Shown here: in pieces, positions 13,722 to 32,835 of the stretch
Position numbering within the stretch: position 1 is the first letter of the stretch
Layout: each line of letters begins with the position of its first letter
Origin: Adineta ricciae
Taxonomy: Eukaryota > Rotifera > Eurotatoria > Adinetida > Adinetidae
Assembly (NCBI GenBank): GCA_905250025.1
Contig: CAJNOJ010000175.1
Location: 62,001-126,000 of the forward strand
Reading direction: 5' to 3'
Length of the DNA: 64,000 nucleotides
Position numbers and translations under genes: made by a program
The notes under the pieces: generated by a model
Database searches by the model: none
Seen by the model: the letters and a program-made list of their open reading frames with translations, nothing else
Told to the model about the DNA's origin: nothing

Positions 13722-14187
13722 TATGCTTGTTCAGCTTCGATATGGATTAGTCTTCTATATAATTCTTTGCTTTTTACAAGTATGCAGTCAAAACAGAAGA
13801 TTTTTTGCTGACGATTTTTGAAATCGCATGCTGTTTGTTGTGCAGTATATGAAATGAATAAACTATTTTCTATTCACTTGACGAGTCAAAGTGCAATGTA
13901 ATTCAATTTCGTCTCATGTTGTTTGCCAATCTATTAATTCGATCGTGCATACAAGCATGATTTGATTTCGATATTTTGTTTTCTCTTGCCGACACGATGA
14001 CTACCAGCGACATCGTCATCATGAACTGATTTGTCGTCGTCTGTAGTCAATAAAAATTGAGTTGTTTCCATTATTATAAATACACGTCCCCTTTTCTCTT
14101 TCCTCTTCGCTATTCTTTTTTTTTCTCCAGTGCATTGAAGAAAATAGCTATTTCCTAATATCAATCTTTTTCGACGTGATGTAATCG

Positions 14188-16302
<2,115 letters not shown>

Positions 16303-16665
16303 ACATTCGTTGACGAGAGAGAATGTTGTGTGATTTCTTTTCGTTCTATTTTATGTATCAAAGCATGATAATGAGACAAAAACGAAAAACTTGTCGTTGT
16401 TCGTTGAACATATTTATATATATATACATGTCTTTTTCTTTTCTCTTCTGTATGGTGTAAATAGTAGGAGAAGATTTATTTAGTTTTTAACATATTCATC
16501 CCTTTCTCTCTATCATATGAACAAGATTGTTTGTATCAATAAAAAAAATATTGGACTCGATCTAATGAAAGTGCATAGGACATGTAATGAATGTATCTGA
16601 AAGTCAACAACGTTTATATAATTATTCAAATGCATGTGAAATTGAGTGAAACAGAGAGTAAGCAC
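16303..16665. other. BTBD10 3' UTR and spacer
   Basis: Non-coding sequence after the BTBD10 stop codon. AATAAA-type signals (for example the AATAAAAAAAATA stretch near 16538) and T-rich runs are consistent with a 3' UTR and polyadenylation region. A short TA run sits near 16412-16426. Confidence 0.5.
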
Positions 16666-17592
16666 TTACCTGGAAAAATTCCTGTTCAAAAACAAATAGT
16701 TGAGCAGATTCTTCATTTCCTGCTGTTTCATCATGCATAAGTATGTATTCATCATGTTTAGAATCTCTGACTTGACCGTCTCGAAATCATTCTTTTGGTA
16801 CAATGAAAAAGCGAGCATAATAATAGAATTCGTCCATCTGTTCATAAAGCAGTTTTTCGAAAGAAGAGTAAAAATACGGTGAAATTTTTCATACACTTGT
16901 TTGTATCATCAGTATCTTGGTCAAACAGGAACTTTGAGGCTAAGTCTGATTGAATGAGCTATTTCCCATGAATTTCTATACGTGTTCTCAAACACGTTTT
17001 TGTAATAAAGACAACTGTCGGGTAGATTTCGAGGCTTCCACGTTTTACAAAGAATAAAACCAATTTCATAGCTTTTGTTCTTTCCATTATTTGAGCTCAA
17101 ACGAATATCACCGTTGTCTATTAATGAGAGAGTACTTATCATCAAGCAGATCAAACTTTTTTCTCATCGTACTTAGATTCGATCTCCAATAACTAATGGC
17201 CACTCTCAATTATATTTACCAACAGTTTCGGGATCTAAGCGTGAATATTGTTCAACTTATCAGCGATTTCTTCTTCGCGTTCTGTACCATCGAATTTTTT
17301 CGTACCCGCTAGTAAATGATGACGATCTATTGCCAAATGTCAATAGGTGCTAAGATTTTGTTCAATTAAATCAATTGTATTTTTAACCTTAAAAAGATAT
17401 TACTTTTGATAATATGTGAAACATTTTTCTTACCATTGGTGGATCTTGTGACATGTGTCGAACGAAACGAAAGTTCATGAATATAACAAAGTTCAAGCAA
17501 GAAAGAATATGTTTATTCGATTGAAGAAAATATTCTTCTGCTCTCCTCGATGTACGTCCAGGGTTAGTTATGAACAAGAAAATGGAATGCAC
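16666..17592 (-). pseudogene. Decayed coding sequence of unknown family
   Basis: Several adjacent minus-strand fragments read like protein but are broken by stops and frame changes. From the 5' end: ILSCLNFVIFMNFRFVRHMS (about 17.46-17.52 kb), HLLAGTKKFDGTEREEEIAD followed soon by a stop (about 17.26-17.33 kb), and KSEILNMMNTYLCMMKQQEM (about 16.74 kb). I cannot name the family. A diverged copy of the first part lies near 20.66-20.80 kb, so this is a repeated, degenerating gene or transposon remnant. Exact ends are uncertain. Confidence 0.35.
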
Positions 17593-18300
17593 GAACAGTT
17601 GCTTAACGCCAACATCATTATAGCATACAAATTTCTATTGATTCTCACAAAATATCTTTATGAATGATGACCAAAGCTTTCTCAGATGTCTCTGAGCTAT
17701 AAGAGAAAACTTAGGAGTTGACATAATTCTCAATAGGCTAATTTTAATCAGAACTAATGGATCAATATCTCAGTGCTTACATGAAACCACTTCATCGCAA
17801 TAAACTCCTAGGAGTATCAATTCGATTTTTTTAATGATCACAAACAAAAGATACCAGACTATTCACTCGCTCATAAATAAACACACAAACTATTCTCAAA
17901 GTTCGAGATCGAAGAGTGTATTTCAACCTCCTCTGCCCAAAAAGGACCTCATGCATCGTCAATCATCTCATGAAGTTCGACGATCACATTCGCTCTGTGA
18001 GATGAATACATAACTTATACAATTATATTCTGAATGATTTGTCTTTTTCGATTAAAACTTGTGCATTCATTTGTGGAGCGAACAGACGACGAGTAAAAAT
18101 TAAAAAAAGAAAAAAGCGTTGATCCCTTTCGTCCAACTATTTATATTTTTGTCTCAAACGGTTCGTTCTCTCTTACTCATACTCAAACATACTCAAAAAG
18201 TACATTTGCTTTCCTTTCATCTGAAGTCATCCAAATTTTCTACTTCAAACAACAAAATGTCGCAGTTACAAATCATACAGTATCATGAACATGTCTCTAG
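17593..18300. other. Intergenic, upstream of galactosyltransferase
   Basis: About 700 bp with no supportable gene. It ends in a pyrimidine-rich 3' splice acceptor immediately before the galactosyltransferase start codon, so part may be an outron or 5' UTR. Confidence 0.45.
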
Positions 18301-18316
18301 CTTTTTCCTCTTTCAG
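18301..18316 (+). other. 3' splice acceptor 2 nt upstream of ATG (candidate trans-splice site)
   Basis: CTTTTTCCTCTTTCAG directly precedes AC-ATG at 18319. The polypyrimidine tract plus CAG is a good acceptor, and only 2 nt of exon remain before the start codon. It could serve cis-splicing of a 5' UTR intron or addition of a spliced leader. Confidence 0.5.
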
Positions 18317-18318
18317 AC

Positions 18319-19831
18319 ATGCGTAAAATCCATTGGCGCCGAGCTCCTCGATCATCTTTGGCTATTTCCATCGCTCTGATATGCTTCGTCACCTTCACGA
18401 TCGCGTTTCACATGAGACAAGAAAGTATGATCTCATTCATCTATCATTCATCACCCGATTGTGATCAATCGAACAGCAACGCTTCAGCTCAGTTATCAAC
18501 CATTCCACCATACTATTTGTTGGTTCCATATCACGAGTTTACAATGCGAACATCGATCTCATGTCGATCATATAAACTCGCTGAACCGAAAAAGGATCTT
18601 TCGAAGTTCCATCCTCGACATTCTCAACACCTTCGAGGATCGTTTGTATTAGTCACTCCACATTCTAATATCACCTTCGATGATATCGACAATTTCTATC
18701 AAAAGACTCTTCCTATGAACACTAACAACAAAACAAAACCTCTGCAAACACCATTCACTACGAATGTGACATTTGAGAACATCCCCTATGAATACAAAAA
18801 CGGACTGTGGCATCCTGTCGGAGTGATCTCAGCTCAACGAACTGCCATACTGATTCCATTACAAGGACGCGACTTCAATGCCAAGGCATTCATCTTCAAC
18901 ATCCACGCATTCGCTCGGCGACAGCTTCTCACATACACAGTTCTCCTCGCCGAACAGGTTTGTGTTTGTCGGTGTGATTGCAAAGCACATGTTTACCATT
19001 AGTTGACAAGAAATACATGCACTTGATAGATTTCATGGTAGTAGTCGTATTTGTATACATTGAGTCAATTCCGAATGAATAACCTGTGTTTTTTTTTTCA
19101 CTTTTGCGTTTCTCGTCTAGATACATCCACGAAGTGACCGATTCAACAAGGGTCGTTTACTCAATGCTGGTGTTCGCTATATCGAAAATCAGAGATCGTT
19201 GAACATCACCTGTCTCATTTTACATGATGTGGACTTGATTCCAGAGAATGATGGCAACTACTATGTCTGTGAGCCTACTCATCCAAAGCACACAACTGTA
19301 CGTGTTCGTCAAATCGGTAGCAAGCGTGGCTATTCACGTTACTACGAGTTTTTGATTGGTGGAGTGTTGTTGTTAACACCAGACATGTACCGACAGGTGA
19401 ATGGATTTTCGAACTTGTACTGGGGTTGGGGTGGTGAAGATGATGATCTATCGCTAAGAATGATCCAACGACGTGTGTGTGTCGTACGACCTGTCGATGC
19501 TGTTACTGTGTATGCTGGTAAGTAGAGAATGTTAGTTGATCATTTTTGTTTAGTTGTGTATGATTTAGCTCTTCCTCATCCACATGGTCATCGGAATGAT
19601 GCTCGTTTCAACCTGTTAGCATGGTCAACTGTTCGAATGGATGGTGATGGGTATAAGCAGATCGATTCGCTGGTAGAGATTGTTGATGTGAAACAACAAT
19701 CGAGTGTGATTCATTTAAAAGTGAATGTTGATGTCGAAGGAAGTGAACGTCGACCGTCTTCGTTGAATGAAAGTGATGAAAGGATATCTGCAGGAAGTGA
19801 AGCAAGTACAGCATCTCGGAACGGCACGTAA
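18319..19831 (+). CDS. Beta-1,4-galactosyltransferase (glycosyltransferase family 7)
   Basis: Type II Golgi enzyme predicted to transfer galactose (or GalNAc) in beta-1,4 linkage from UDP-sugar. Three exons join cleanly: 18319-18957, 19121-19517 and 19569-19831, giving 432 residues. There is an N-terminal signal anchor (about residues 13-31, SSLAISIALICFVTFTIAF), then a stem with several N-X-S/T sites. The catalytic domain runs from NIPYEYKNGLWHPVGVISAQ through ILIPLQGRDF. It includes FNKGRLLNAGVRY, the metal-binding HDVDLIPENDGNYYVC, and the hallmark WGWGGEDDDLSLRM. The final exon supplies LPHPHGHRNDARFNLL, matching the family's helix near the C-terminus, then a polar serine-rich tail longer than usual. 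Introns are 163 bp and 51 bp. Which B4GALT subgroup it belongs to cannot be decided by eye. Confidence 0.93.
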
Positions 19832-20321
19832 CTCGTTCTATGTCAGATATCAATGTGCGAAGGCTCCTGTTCCTTTTTAATAAGGAACTTTCTATGTACC
19901 ACATAGGAAGGTATTTTTTTATAATAAGGTGTATGTTCCTTTGTAAAATCTCTGTATATTAATTGTTGTACAAAGTTATATGCGTTCCATTGTGCGCCAG
20001 TCTTCTTTTGTCAAAAAACAAGGCATTTATGGATCATTGGCTCGATACCTTTTCGCAAAATCGGAATCTTTAAATGTATGAAAATTGGGTTGGCATTAGA
20101 CTTTCATAGTTGCTGATTTTTTAAATCTATTCAATCTTCCACAAGGTGTCAGAGGAAAAAACCTATGGTACACAATCTTATACATTTCAAAGTCGAATGT
20201 CTGAAATTTGAGTGTTTAATAATACATATTTCAAGAACGAAGAAACAATTCTGTGGAAAAAGGTCATTCTTATACCCGACAGCAAAAAAATCATCAAACG
20301 CGAGCAAGTTTTGATACATAG
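19832..20321. other. Galactosyltransferase 3' UTR and spacer
   Basis: Non-coding sequence between the galactosyltransferase stop and the MITE. A short complementary pair (AAGGAACTTTCTATGT and ACATAGGAAGG-type sequence near 19880-19911) could form a weak hairpin. No gene seen. Confidence 0.4.
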
Positions 20322-20494
20322 TTAACCCTTTCCGGCCGGCTACCAGAAAACAGCAAGCAAAAGATTTTCTTTATATATATTCTTGTTACTTTAGTTATGA
20401 GGATCAATTTTTCAGCCCCGAATTTTTGGAGAATCCTGTACCCCCCTACGGCAAAATTGTATCCATATGGATACACCCGGCTGGAAAGGGTTAA
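20322..20494. mobile_element. piggyBac-type MITE with TTAA target duplication
   Basis: The left end TTAACCCTTTCCGGCCGG and the right end CCGGCTGGAAAGGGTTAA are inverted repeats of each other with one mismatch. Both are bounded by TTAA (20322-20325 and 20491-20494). TTAA duplications flanking termini that begin CCC are the hallmark of piggyBac elements. The 165 bp interior is far too short for a transposase, so this is a non-autonomous copy. It contains a perfect 16-nt palindrome centred on CATATG at about 20459-20474. Confidence 0.75.
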
Positions 20495-20800
20495 AACCCC
20501 TGAGTTCATTTTCTTCTAATTCGAAGCCCAGTCGTAAAATTGCATTAACGATAGTTTCGACTATTTTTTTCACCGTCTTACATGCTAATAGTTGATTACG
20601 AATCACCGCTAATTATCGATAGTCGTTTAGGTTCTGCTGAATTAAGTAGATTGCATCTTTTACCTTAAAAAAAGATGTCACTTTGATAATTCATTAGACA
20701 TTTTCCTTTTCATCGGTCAATGCTGTGTTGTGTTTCTTCAGGCATGTGTCGAATGAAAGTTCATGAATATGGTAACGTTCAAAAGAAGGAAGAAAATGTT
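20495..20800 (-). pseudogene. Decayed coding remnant, related to the 17 kb fragment
   Basis: On the minus strand, 20.51-20.61 kb reads NQLLACKTVKKIVETIVNAI and LRLGFELEENELRG without a stop, which looks like true protein sequence. 20.66-20.80 kb is a diverged copy of 17.38-17.51 kb, sharing the block around CATGTGTCGAA and AAAGTTCATGAATAT, but carrying stops. The piggyBac MITE sits at its downstream edge. I cannot name the family. Confidence 0.3.
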
Positions 20801-21614
20801 CTCAATTTTTAGAAATGATTGATTGGCAACATTGTTGCCACGACTTTGATAGCTGATGAAAACTAAGTGGCTTATATCTAAGCGTTAAAATCCAAGCTAT
20901 CGCTCATGGTATGACTGTCTTTTCACATTCAATTGTGCATACTGATTTTCTACAATACATCGAGAAACCTTTCTCCGACGATTTCGACAAAAAAAACCTT
21001 GTCTGTCATACTCTTTGTCTACGAATCCTTGTGGATAGTGGGCAAAATCATAAGAAATTAAAACTAGGCATTACTTGCTGCGAGTGTGAGGTATAGAGCC
21101 CGTCGAGTTCAAGAATTTTGGATCCAAATCCGAACTTTAATTATGCTCAAATTTAGAATACATCTATTAAAATATGGCTCAAACAATTCTATTAAGCATA
21201 CTCGTATACGTGGAATCGATAGTATTTACAGTTCTTTGTACCACTGATTAGGAAGAAAGAGAAAATAATATTGGCATTTCTGCACAATAATAAACACTTT
21301 TATGATCGGTATCTAGACTTATTTCGTAATTTATTTAATCTTAAAAGCAAATAATAAAAGTTAATAGTTGAATATAATAATTCGTTCGAGAAACTTCCAT
21401 TGCCATCCATATACCGATATGTTTCATTTCGATGTAGAAAGAAAAAGAAAAAAAAATCAAGTATTTTGTTTATGTTATCGCTATGTATTTATGAAGACGT
21501 CTCTAGAATACATATCAAAGAAAGCGATTGATTACTACCACTCACAAACAACACAAGAAGTTGCTAAAAACATCGTCGGAATATTTTTCTCTCTCGTTCT
21601 CTCAATGTTTCTAG
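20801..21614. other. Intergenic, no gene recognised
   Basis: AT-rich spacer with no supportable gene. An open frame at 21368-21625 looks like chance. It ends in a pyrimidine-rich CTAG acceptor at about 21614, 25 nt before the TIMP-like ATG. Confidence 0.4.
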
Positions 21615-21639
21615 AAGATAAATAGAGCGAGAATAACAC

Positions 21640-22188
21640 ATGAGACTCTTCTTTGTCGAAAACATGACTCCGAGATATACGGTTTTCTTCATTATCTTGT
21701 TCTCTTCTGGTTGCATTGAATTAATCAATAGCTGTAGTTGTGCCAGTGATATTACATTGGAAAAAAGTTTTGCTGCTGCAACACACGTCTTTACTGGTAA
21801 AGCTATTCGAACAAAACCCGGATCGACCAAGGATGATTATCAAATAACATTTGAAGTGGACAAATTATTCAAAGGTTCAGTACCACCGAACGGCCATATT
21901 ATTGTATCGACACCATATGAATCAGCAGCTTGTGGTGTGCCTATTAGCGCAGGACAAAACTGGCAAGTTTGGACAACAGGAACAGATGGTAGTTTGAAAG
22001 TATTAGCCTGTGGTCGCTCTACAAGTGAAACAACACGAGATATGAATTTTCTTAATCAACATTATATCCCTCGATCTGCTGCGAATCTTCATAGTTCATC
22101 AACATATCGATGTCAATATTCATTGATTATTACGATTGTGTCATCCTTTGTCTTTCTTGAATATCGTTTATTCTCTTTCAATAGATAG
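21640..22188 (+). CDS. TIMP-like NTR-domain secreted protein
   Basis: Single-exon gene of 182 codons. A hydrophobic N-terminal signal peptide (best from the second Met at 21664: MTPRYTVFFIILFSSGCIEL) is followed by mature CSCASDITLEKSFAAATHVF. A processed N-terminal Cys-X-Cys, with the free cysteine chelating the protease zinc, is the defining feature of tissue inhibitors of metalloproteinases. The rest fits an NTR/OB fold (TGKAIRTKPGSTKDDYQITF, LACGRSTSETTRDMNFLNQ). It is shorter than vertebrate TIMPs and appears to lack the six-cysteine C-terminal subdomain. Instead it ends in a hydrophobic segment (LIITIVSSFVFLEYRLFSF), which could be a membrane or GPI-attachment signal. Inhibitory activity is inferred from the CXC motif only. 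Confidence 0.78.
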   Translation: MRLFFVENMTPRYTVFFIILFSSGCIELINSCSCASDITLEKSFAAATHVFTGKAIRTKPGSTKDDYQITFEVDKLFKGSVPPNGHIIVSTPYESAACGVPISAGQNWQVWTTGTDGSLKVLACGRSTSETTRDMNFLNQHYIPRSAANLHSSSTYRCQYSLIITIVSSFVFLEYRLFSFNR

Positions 22189-23581
22189 CAAATTGTATGA
22201 TCATTTCTTCTGCTTATAGAACTCATATTTGTGCATAACGGACCAATCTGTCAGCACTTTTGTCAAACCAGGCGAAAACTCGGCTTTTTTCCTTTCTTAG
22301 TATTGTTATTTTTGGCATACACATATACATTTTTCTTTCTGTCGTTCCTTTCATCACTTATCCGTTGCCCGCTTATATTTTTCTTTATATATGTATTTGA
22401 CTTTTTCCTCTTCTCTACGAAGATATATTGACGACAAAACTAACTCACAGAATGCAAGAAATCGAGATGCGCATACAGTTCTAAAAAAAAGGATACCTCC
22501 CAAATTTCTTTAACTCATAGAGACTATATTGCATTTAAAGACAATGTCGGACTCAATTCGCAAGTCTTCTTCTGCCGGTTCTCTGATAAAAGTATATGTT
22601 ATACTTTATTAAATTTGAATGGATTTTCTGAATTCATCATCACTTTCTCTAATAGTCTGTATTTTCCGGCGGGATGTCAGATAAAACGAATAAAACACGT
22701 ACATCGATCCTTTTTTCGACGGTATAAACCATTCATTTGAGAGCAAAGAAATGGCAACAAGTATAGTGACGGGTGAATGTTTACGCGGTGAAATTTCTGT
22801 TATTCTTCTAGGAAATTTGTTGAGTAACAACCAGTAGCTCAACAACGAAACATATCTTTTGTCGAATTGATCATGTTGAGATCAGATAGTATTGATCAAT
22901 TATCAACGCCCGTTATAGATATATTTTGTAGAAATTGTCTATAATGACGCCTACTATCCGAAAATTATATAATCATGAATGATTTCAGTTGCAAAGAAAG
23001 AAGTGCCGATACATTATAGTTTAATATCGATTTCATAGAATACAGTTAGTATTGTTACGGGATATAAAGAGTACGATTGCCGAGATCTTATTCATTCCAA
23101 TAACATTAGATTATTAGCAACAAGGATGTCAGTTCTTATTCTTTATTTCTTTCTAACGGGTGTCACAAAATGAATGAACCGCTCAGCATTTTGCATCTTT
23201 CTTCCTTATTTTCCCTCATAGAAAAAGAAATTCTTTATTAAAAGATTCCTCGTGAAATTCGCTACAAAATCATTATTGATCTTACATTTATAGAATGTGA
23301 GAAAAAAAACATTAAGTGGACAATACTGCGAACATAAAATGTGCCTCATTTTCAAAAGGAGAAAACGTCATGTCAGTGACTAATTTCATATATGTTCTGT
23401 TTTAATCATCGAGCATATATAATTTCAATAGCACTACAGTATACAATGCAGCGTGAAAAGATCTATAAGATGCATTATTAAATAACCTCTGAACATCAAT
23501 TATCTTCAGCATTCGTGGAACCATTTCAGTCTTAATGAGAATCGTAATGATTATGTTTTTGTTTTCTAATTTGAATTGTGC
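22189..23581. other. Intergenic, no gene recognised
   Basis: About 1.4 kb of AT-rich sequence. A T-rich coding-strand stretch (22231-22431) and a minus-strand open frame at 22609-22845 show no recognisable domain. Nothing further can be supported. Confidence 0.4.
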
Positions 23582-23759
23582 AATACATACGTTCTTGGTC
23601 GTGGTAGATTCGGTTTAGTTTTTCAAACAATTAATAAGTTGGATCGACGATGTGTAGTGATAAAAAGAGTATCATTGAAGAAGTAAGATTTTCCTATTGA
23701 GATACACAATACAAACATGTGCTCGTAGATCACCGAGTAAAGAACGAGTTGTAATATAG
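23582..23759 (+). pseudogene. Protein-kinase N-lobe fragment (eIF2-alpha kinase-like)
   Basis: From 23582 the frame reads YVLGRGRFGLVFQTINKLD and then RRCVVIKRVSLKK. This is a glycine-rich loop (GRGRFGLVF) and the VIK lysine strand of a protein kinase. The NKLD...IKRV spacing resembles the eIF2-alpha (PEK/GCN2) kinase subfamily. It is followed by a plausible donor at 23683 and an acceptor ending at 23728, but the joined frame stops at a TAG at 23757-23759. No catalytic HRD or DFG motif follows, so this is a truncated, probably dead copy. Confidence 0.55.
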
Positions 23760-24121
23760 ATCCGTTGTATGGCTGGCGCTGTCGAATCAACTAAATCTAG
23801 TCTAGTGCATGGAATGAATATCCATCTGATGGATGATAAGATGTAGTTGATATAGAACCTGAGACGGAACAGTAATGTCTTTTTCTCTATCCGATCAATT
23901 TTATTCATCGTGTCTTTTAATAATGGATCAGCTGTTCCATCAATAACTGATTTCATAGTTGAACATTCCTTGAATTCATCACACATCTCCATCCTCTTTC
24001 AAAGTATTCTTTTCAATGTCAGAAAGATTGGCTTCTTCATGCTATGCTTTATTTATGATTAATTACAAGAAAAACATGATTGATATGTACATGTGTACTT
24101 TTAAGAGTCTTCCGAATTGTT
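23760..24121. other. Spacer between kinase remnant and SUMO 3' end
   Basis: No gene supported. The minus-strand open frame across 23672-23992 overlaps the kinase remnant and looks like chance. The SUMO 3' UTR should lie at the right edge, since SUMO is on the minus strand. Confidence 0.4.
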
Positions 24122-24600
24122 TCAAGAGCATCCTCCGACCTAAATAAATCACATCCATGAGCATACATTTCTAGTAAATAATTCACTTACTTGTTCTTGA
24201 TAAACTTCGATTGTGTCATTGTCTTCCATTTCGAGTTGTTTAGGCGTTTCGTCATCATTGATACGTTTACCATCGAAAAGAAATCTTTCATGTAAATGAA
24301 GATTAATAACAATTCATTGAATTTCAGTTCTATTTACCTTAACGTTGCTACACCGACGCCTAAACGAAAAAGCTCCGTAACACATGAGCAATGCAAACTG
24401 AAATACTTTACCTTGTCTTTCAGCATACGACTTTTTCAATTTACCCATACCGGTCGTCATTTTGACTTTGAAATGAACTTCACCTACAATAGAAGATTCA
24501 GCCGCATGGTTGAGAACAATACATGTGTAGAATATATACTATTGTCTTGCCCAACTACGCGGAGTTTAATGTATTCGTCAGTTTTATTTTCAGTCGTCAT
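24122..24600 (-). CDS. SUMO: SUMO (small ubiquitin-like modifier)
   Basis: Five short exons on the minus strand join in phase: 24540-24600, 24412-24483, 24338-24359 (22 nt), 24191-24284 and 24122-24139. They encode 88 residues, and introns are about 50-56 bp. The protein begins [20 protein letters not shown], continues [20 protein letters not shown], then [20 protein letters not shown] and [14 protein letters not shown], and ends VGGCS. This is the SUMO beta-grasp fold with the conserved di-glycine conjugation site. Only two residues (CS) need to be removed by a SUMO protease to expose Gly-Gly. The disordered N-terminal arm is short compared with vertebrate SUMOs. The function is covalent conjugation to lysines of target proteins through E1/E2 enzymes. 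Because the exons are tiny, this gene is easily missed by ORF scanning. Confidence 0.95.
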
Positions 24601-25084
24601 GATTGCCTCGTAGTACAAATAATAATCTGAAGCAGATGTAAGCTATCTAATGTAAACTGAATCAACATGAAATTCAGCTAATGCTTCTTTTCGTTCAATA
24701 CAATATCATTTCATTTCGTCACAAAGTACCTAAGTCTGAACTGTCCATACTTTACTATGGATCTAGAGTTTGTCGTCTGTCATAAAACTCTGTGAAAAAT
24801 TGTTGGAATTTCTTCTGAATTAAAGTAAAGTCATCGAGAGAGCATATGCATGAGATTTCTGCGTAAATAGATGTCGCTAATTTTCAAAAGTCGAAAATGA
24901 ATTTTCCGTTATTTCCTATTTTTCTCATTTCAGAAAAATCATTTTGACTGATTTTTCCTCCATGTTCATCTCTCAATAGAGGTCTCACATAAAGGTTTAA
25001 CAATGGAATCAATATGGTAGCATCGTATACAATACATGCTTGTACTCCTGTCTTTCTTTTTCTTTCAATTCAGAACAAGAAACT
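24601..25084. other. Divergent spacer between SUMO and BPTF
   Basis: About 480 bp between the divergent starts of SUMO (-) and BPTF (+), presumably holding both promoters. A pyrimidine tract plus CAG ends at 25073, 11 nt before the BPTF ATG. No other feature seen. Confidence 0.5.
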
Positions 25085-32351
<7,267 letters not shown>

Positions 32352-32835
32352 CAATATTCTCTCTATCTTCTACTCGTGTTTAATATACTCTAGTTCTGTA
32401 TGTGCGTGTTCAATATATATGTATCTGTGTATTGTTTGTTATTCTTCGCATTTTCAGCGAAAATTTATATAGAATGTGTTCCTGTCTTGTTATATTTTTG
32501 TATATCGGACTCAAACGAAAACAAAGATATCTTCTGTACTTGTCTGATTATTTTTTTGTGTTGATCTCAGAAAAAAGCACGTATCTCTATTCTTCCTTAT
32601 ATAAAATATACATATCCATAACCAATAACTCATAAGTTGATCGATTCATCCAATAAATTTCCAGTTTCTATTGCCATCTGTCGAAAAACGGTCAGATATT
32701 TCATTGGTTTTCTTGGTTGATACTTGTAGTGTTGTTTCGTACGCTTTGTTTTATTTGTCATCACCTTGCACAAAAACGACCTTTTTTTCAAAGATATTCT
32801 CTGCCACGACATCATTTTTCTCAATCGACAGTAAA
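32352..32835. other. Spacer between BPTF and CDP-DAG synthase
   Basis: About 480 bp containing the BPTF 3' UTR and the promoter or outron of the next gene. The frame of the CDP-DAG synthase is open upstream to about 32671. A T-rich tract plus CAG ends at 32831, 4 nt before the chosen ATG. Confidence 0.45.

Noticed and set aside
23672-23992. Minus-strand ORF of 106 codons
   Set aside because: Overlaps the kinase remnant on the opposite strand, has no recognisable domain, and the N-lobe reading is far stronger.
24296-24613. Plus-strand ORF of 105 codons
   Set aside because: Runs across four SUMO exons and introns on the other strand; SUMO explains the sequence completely.
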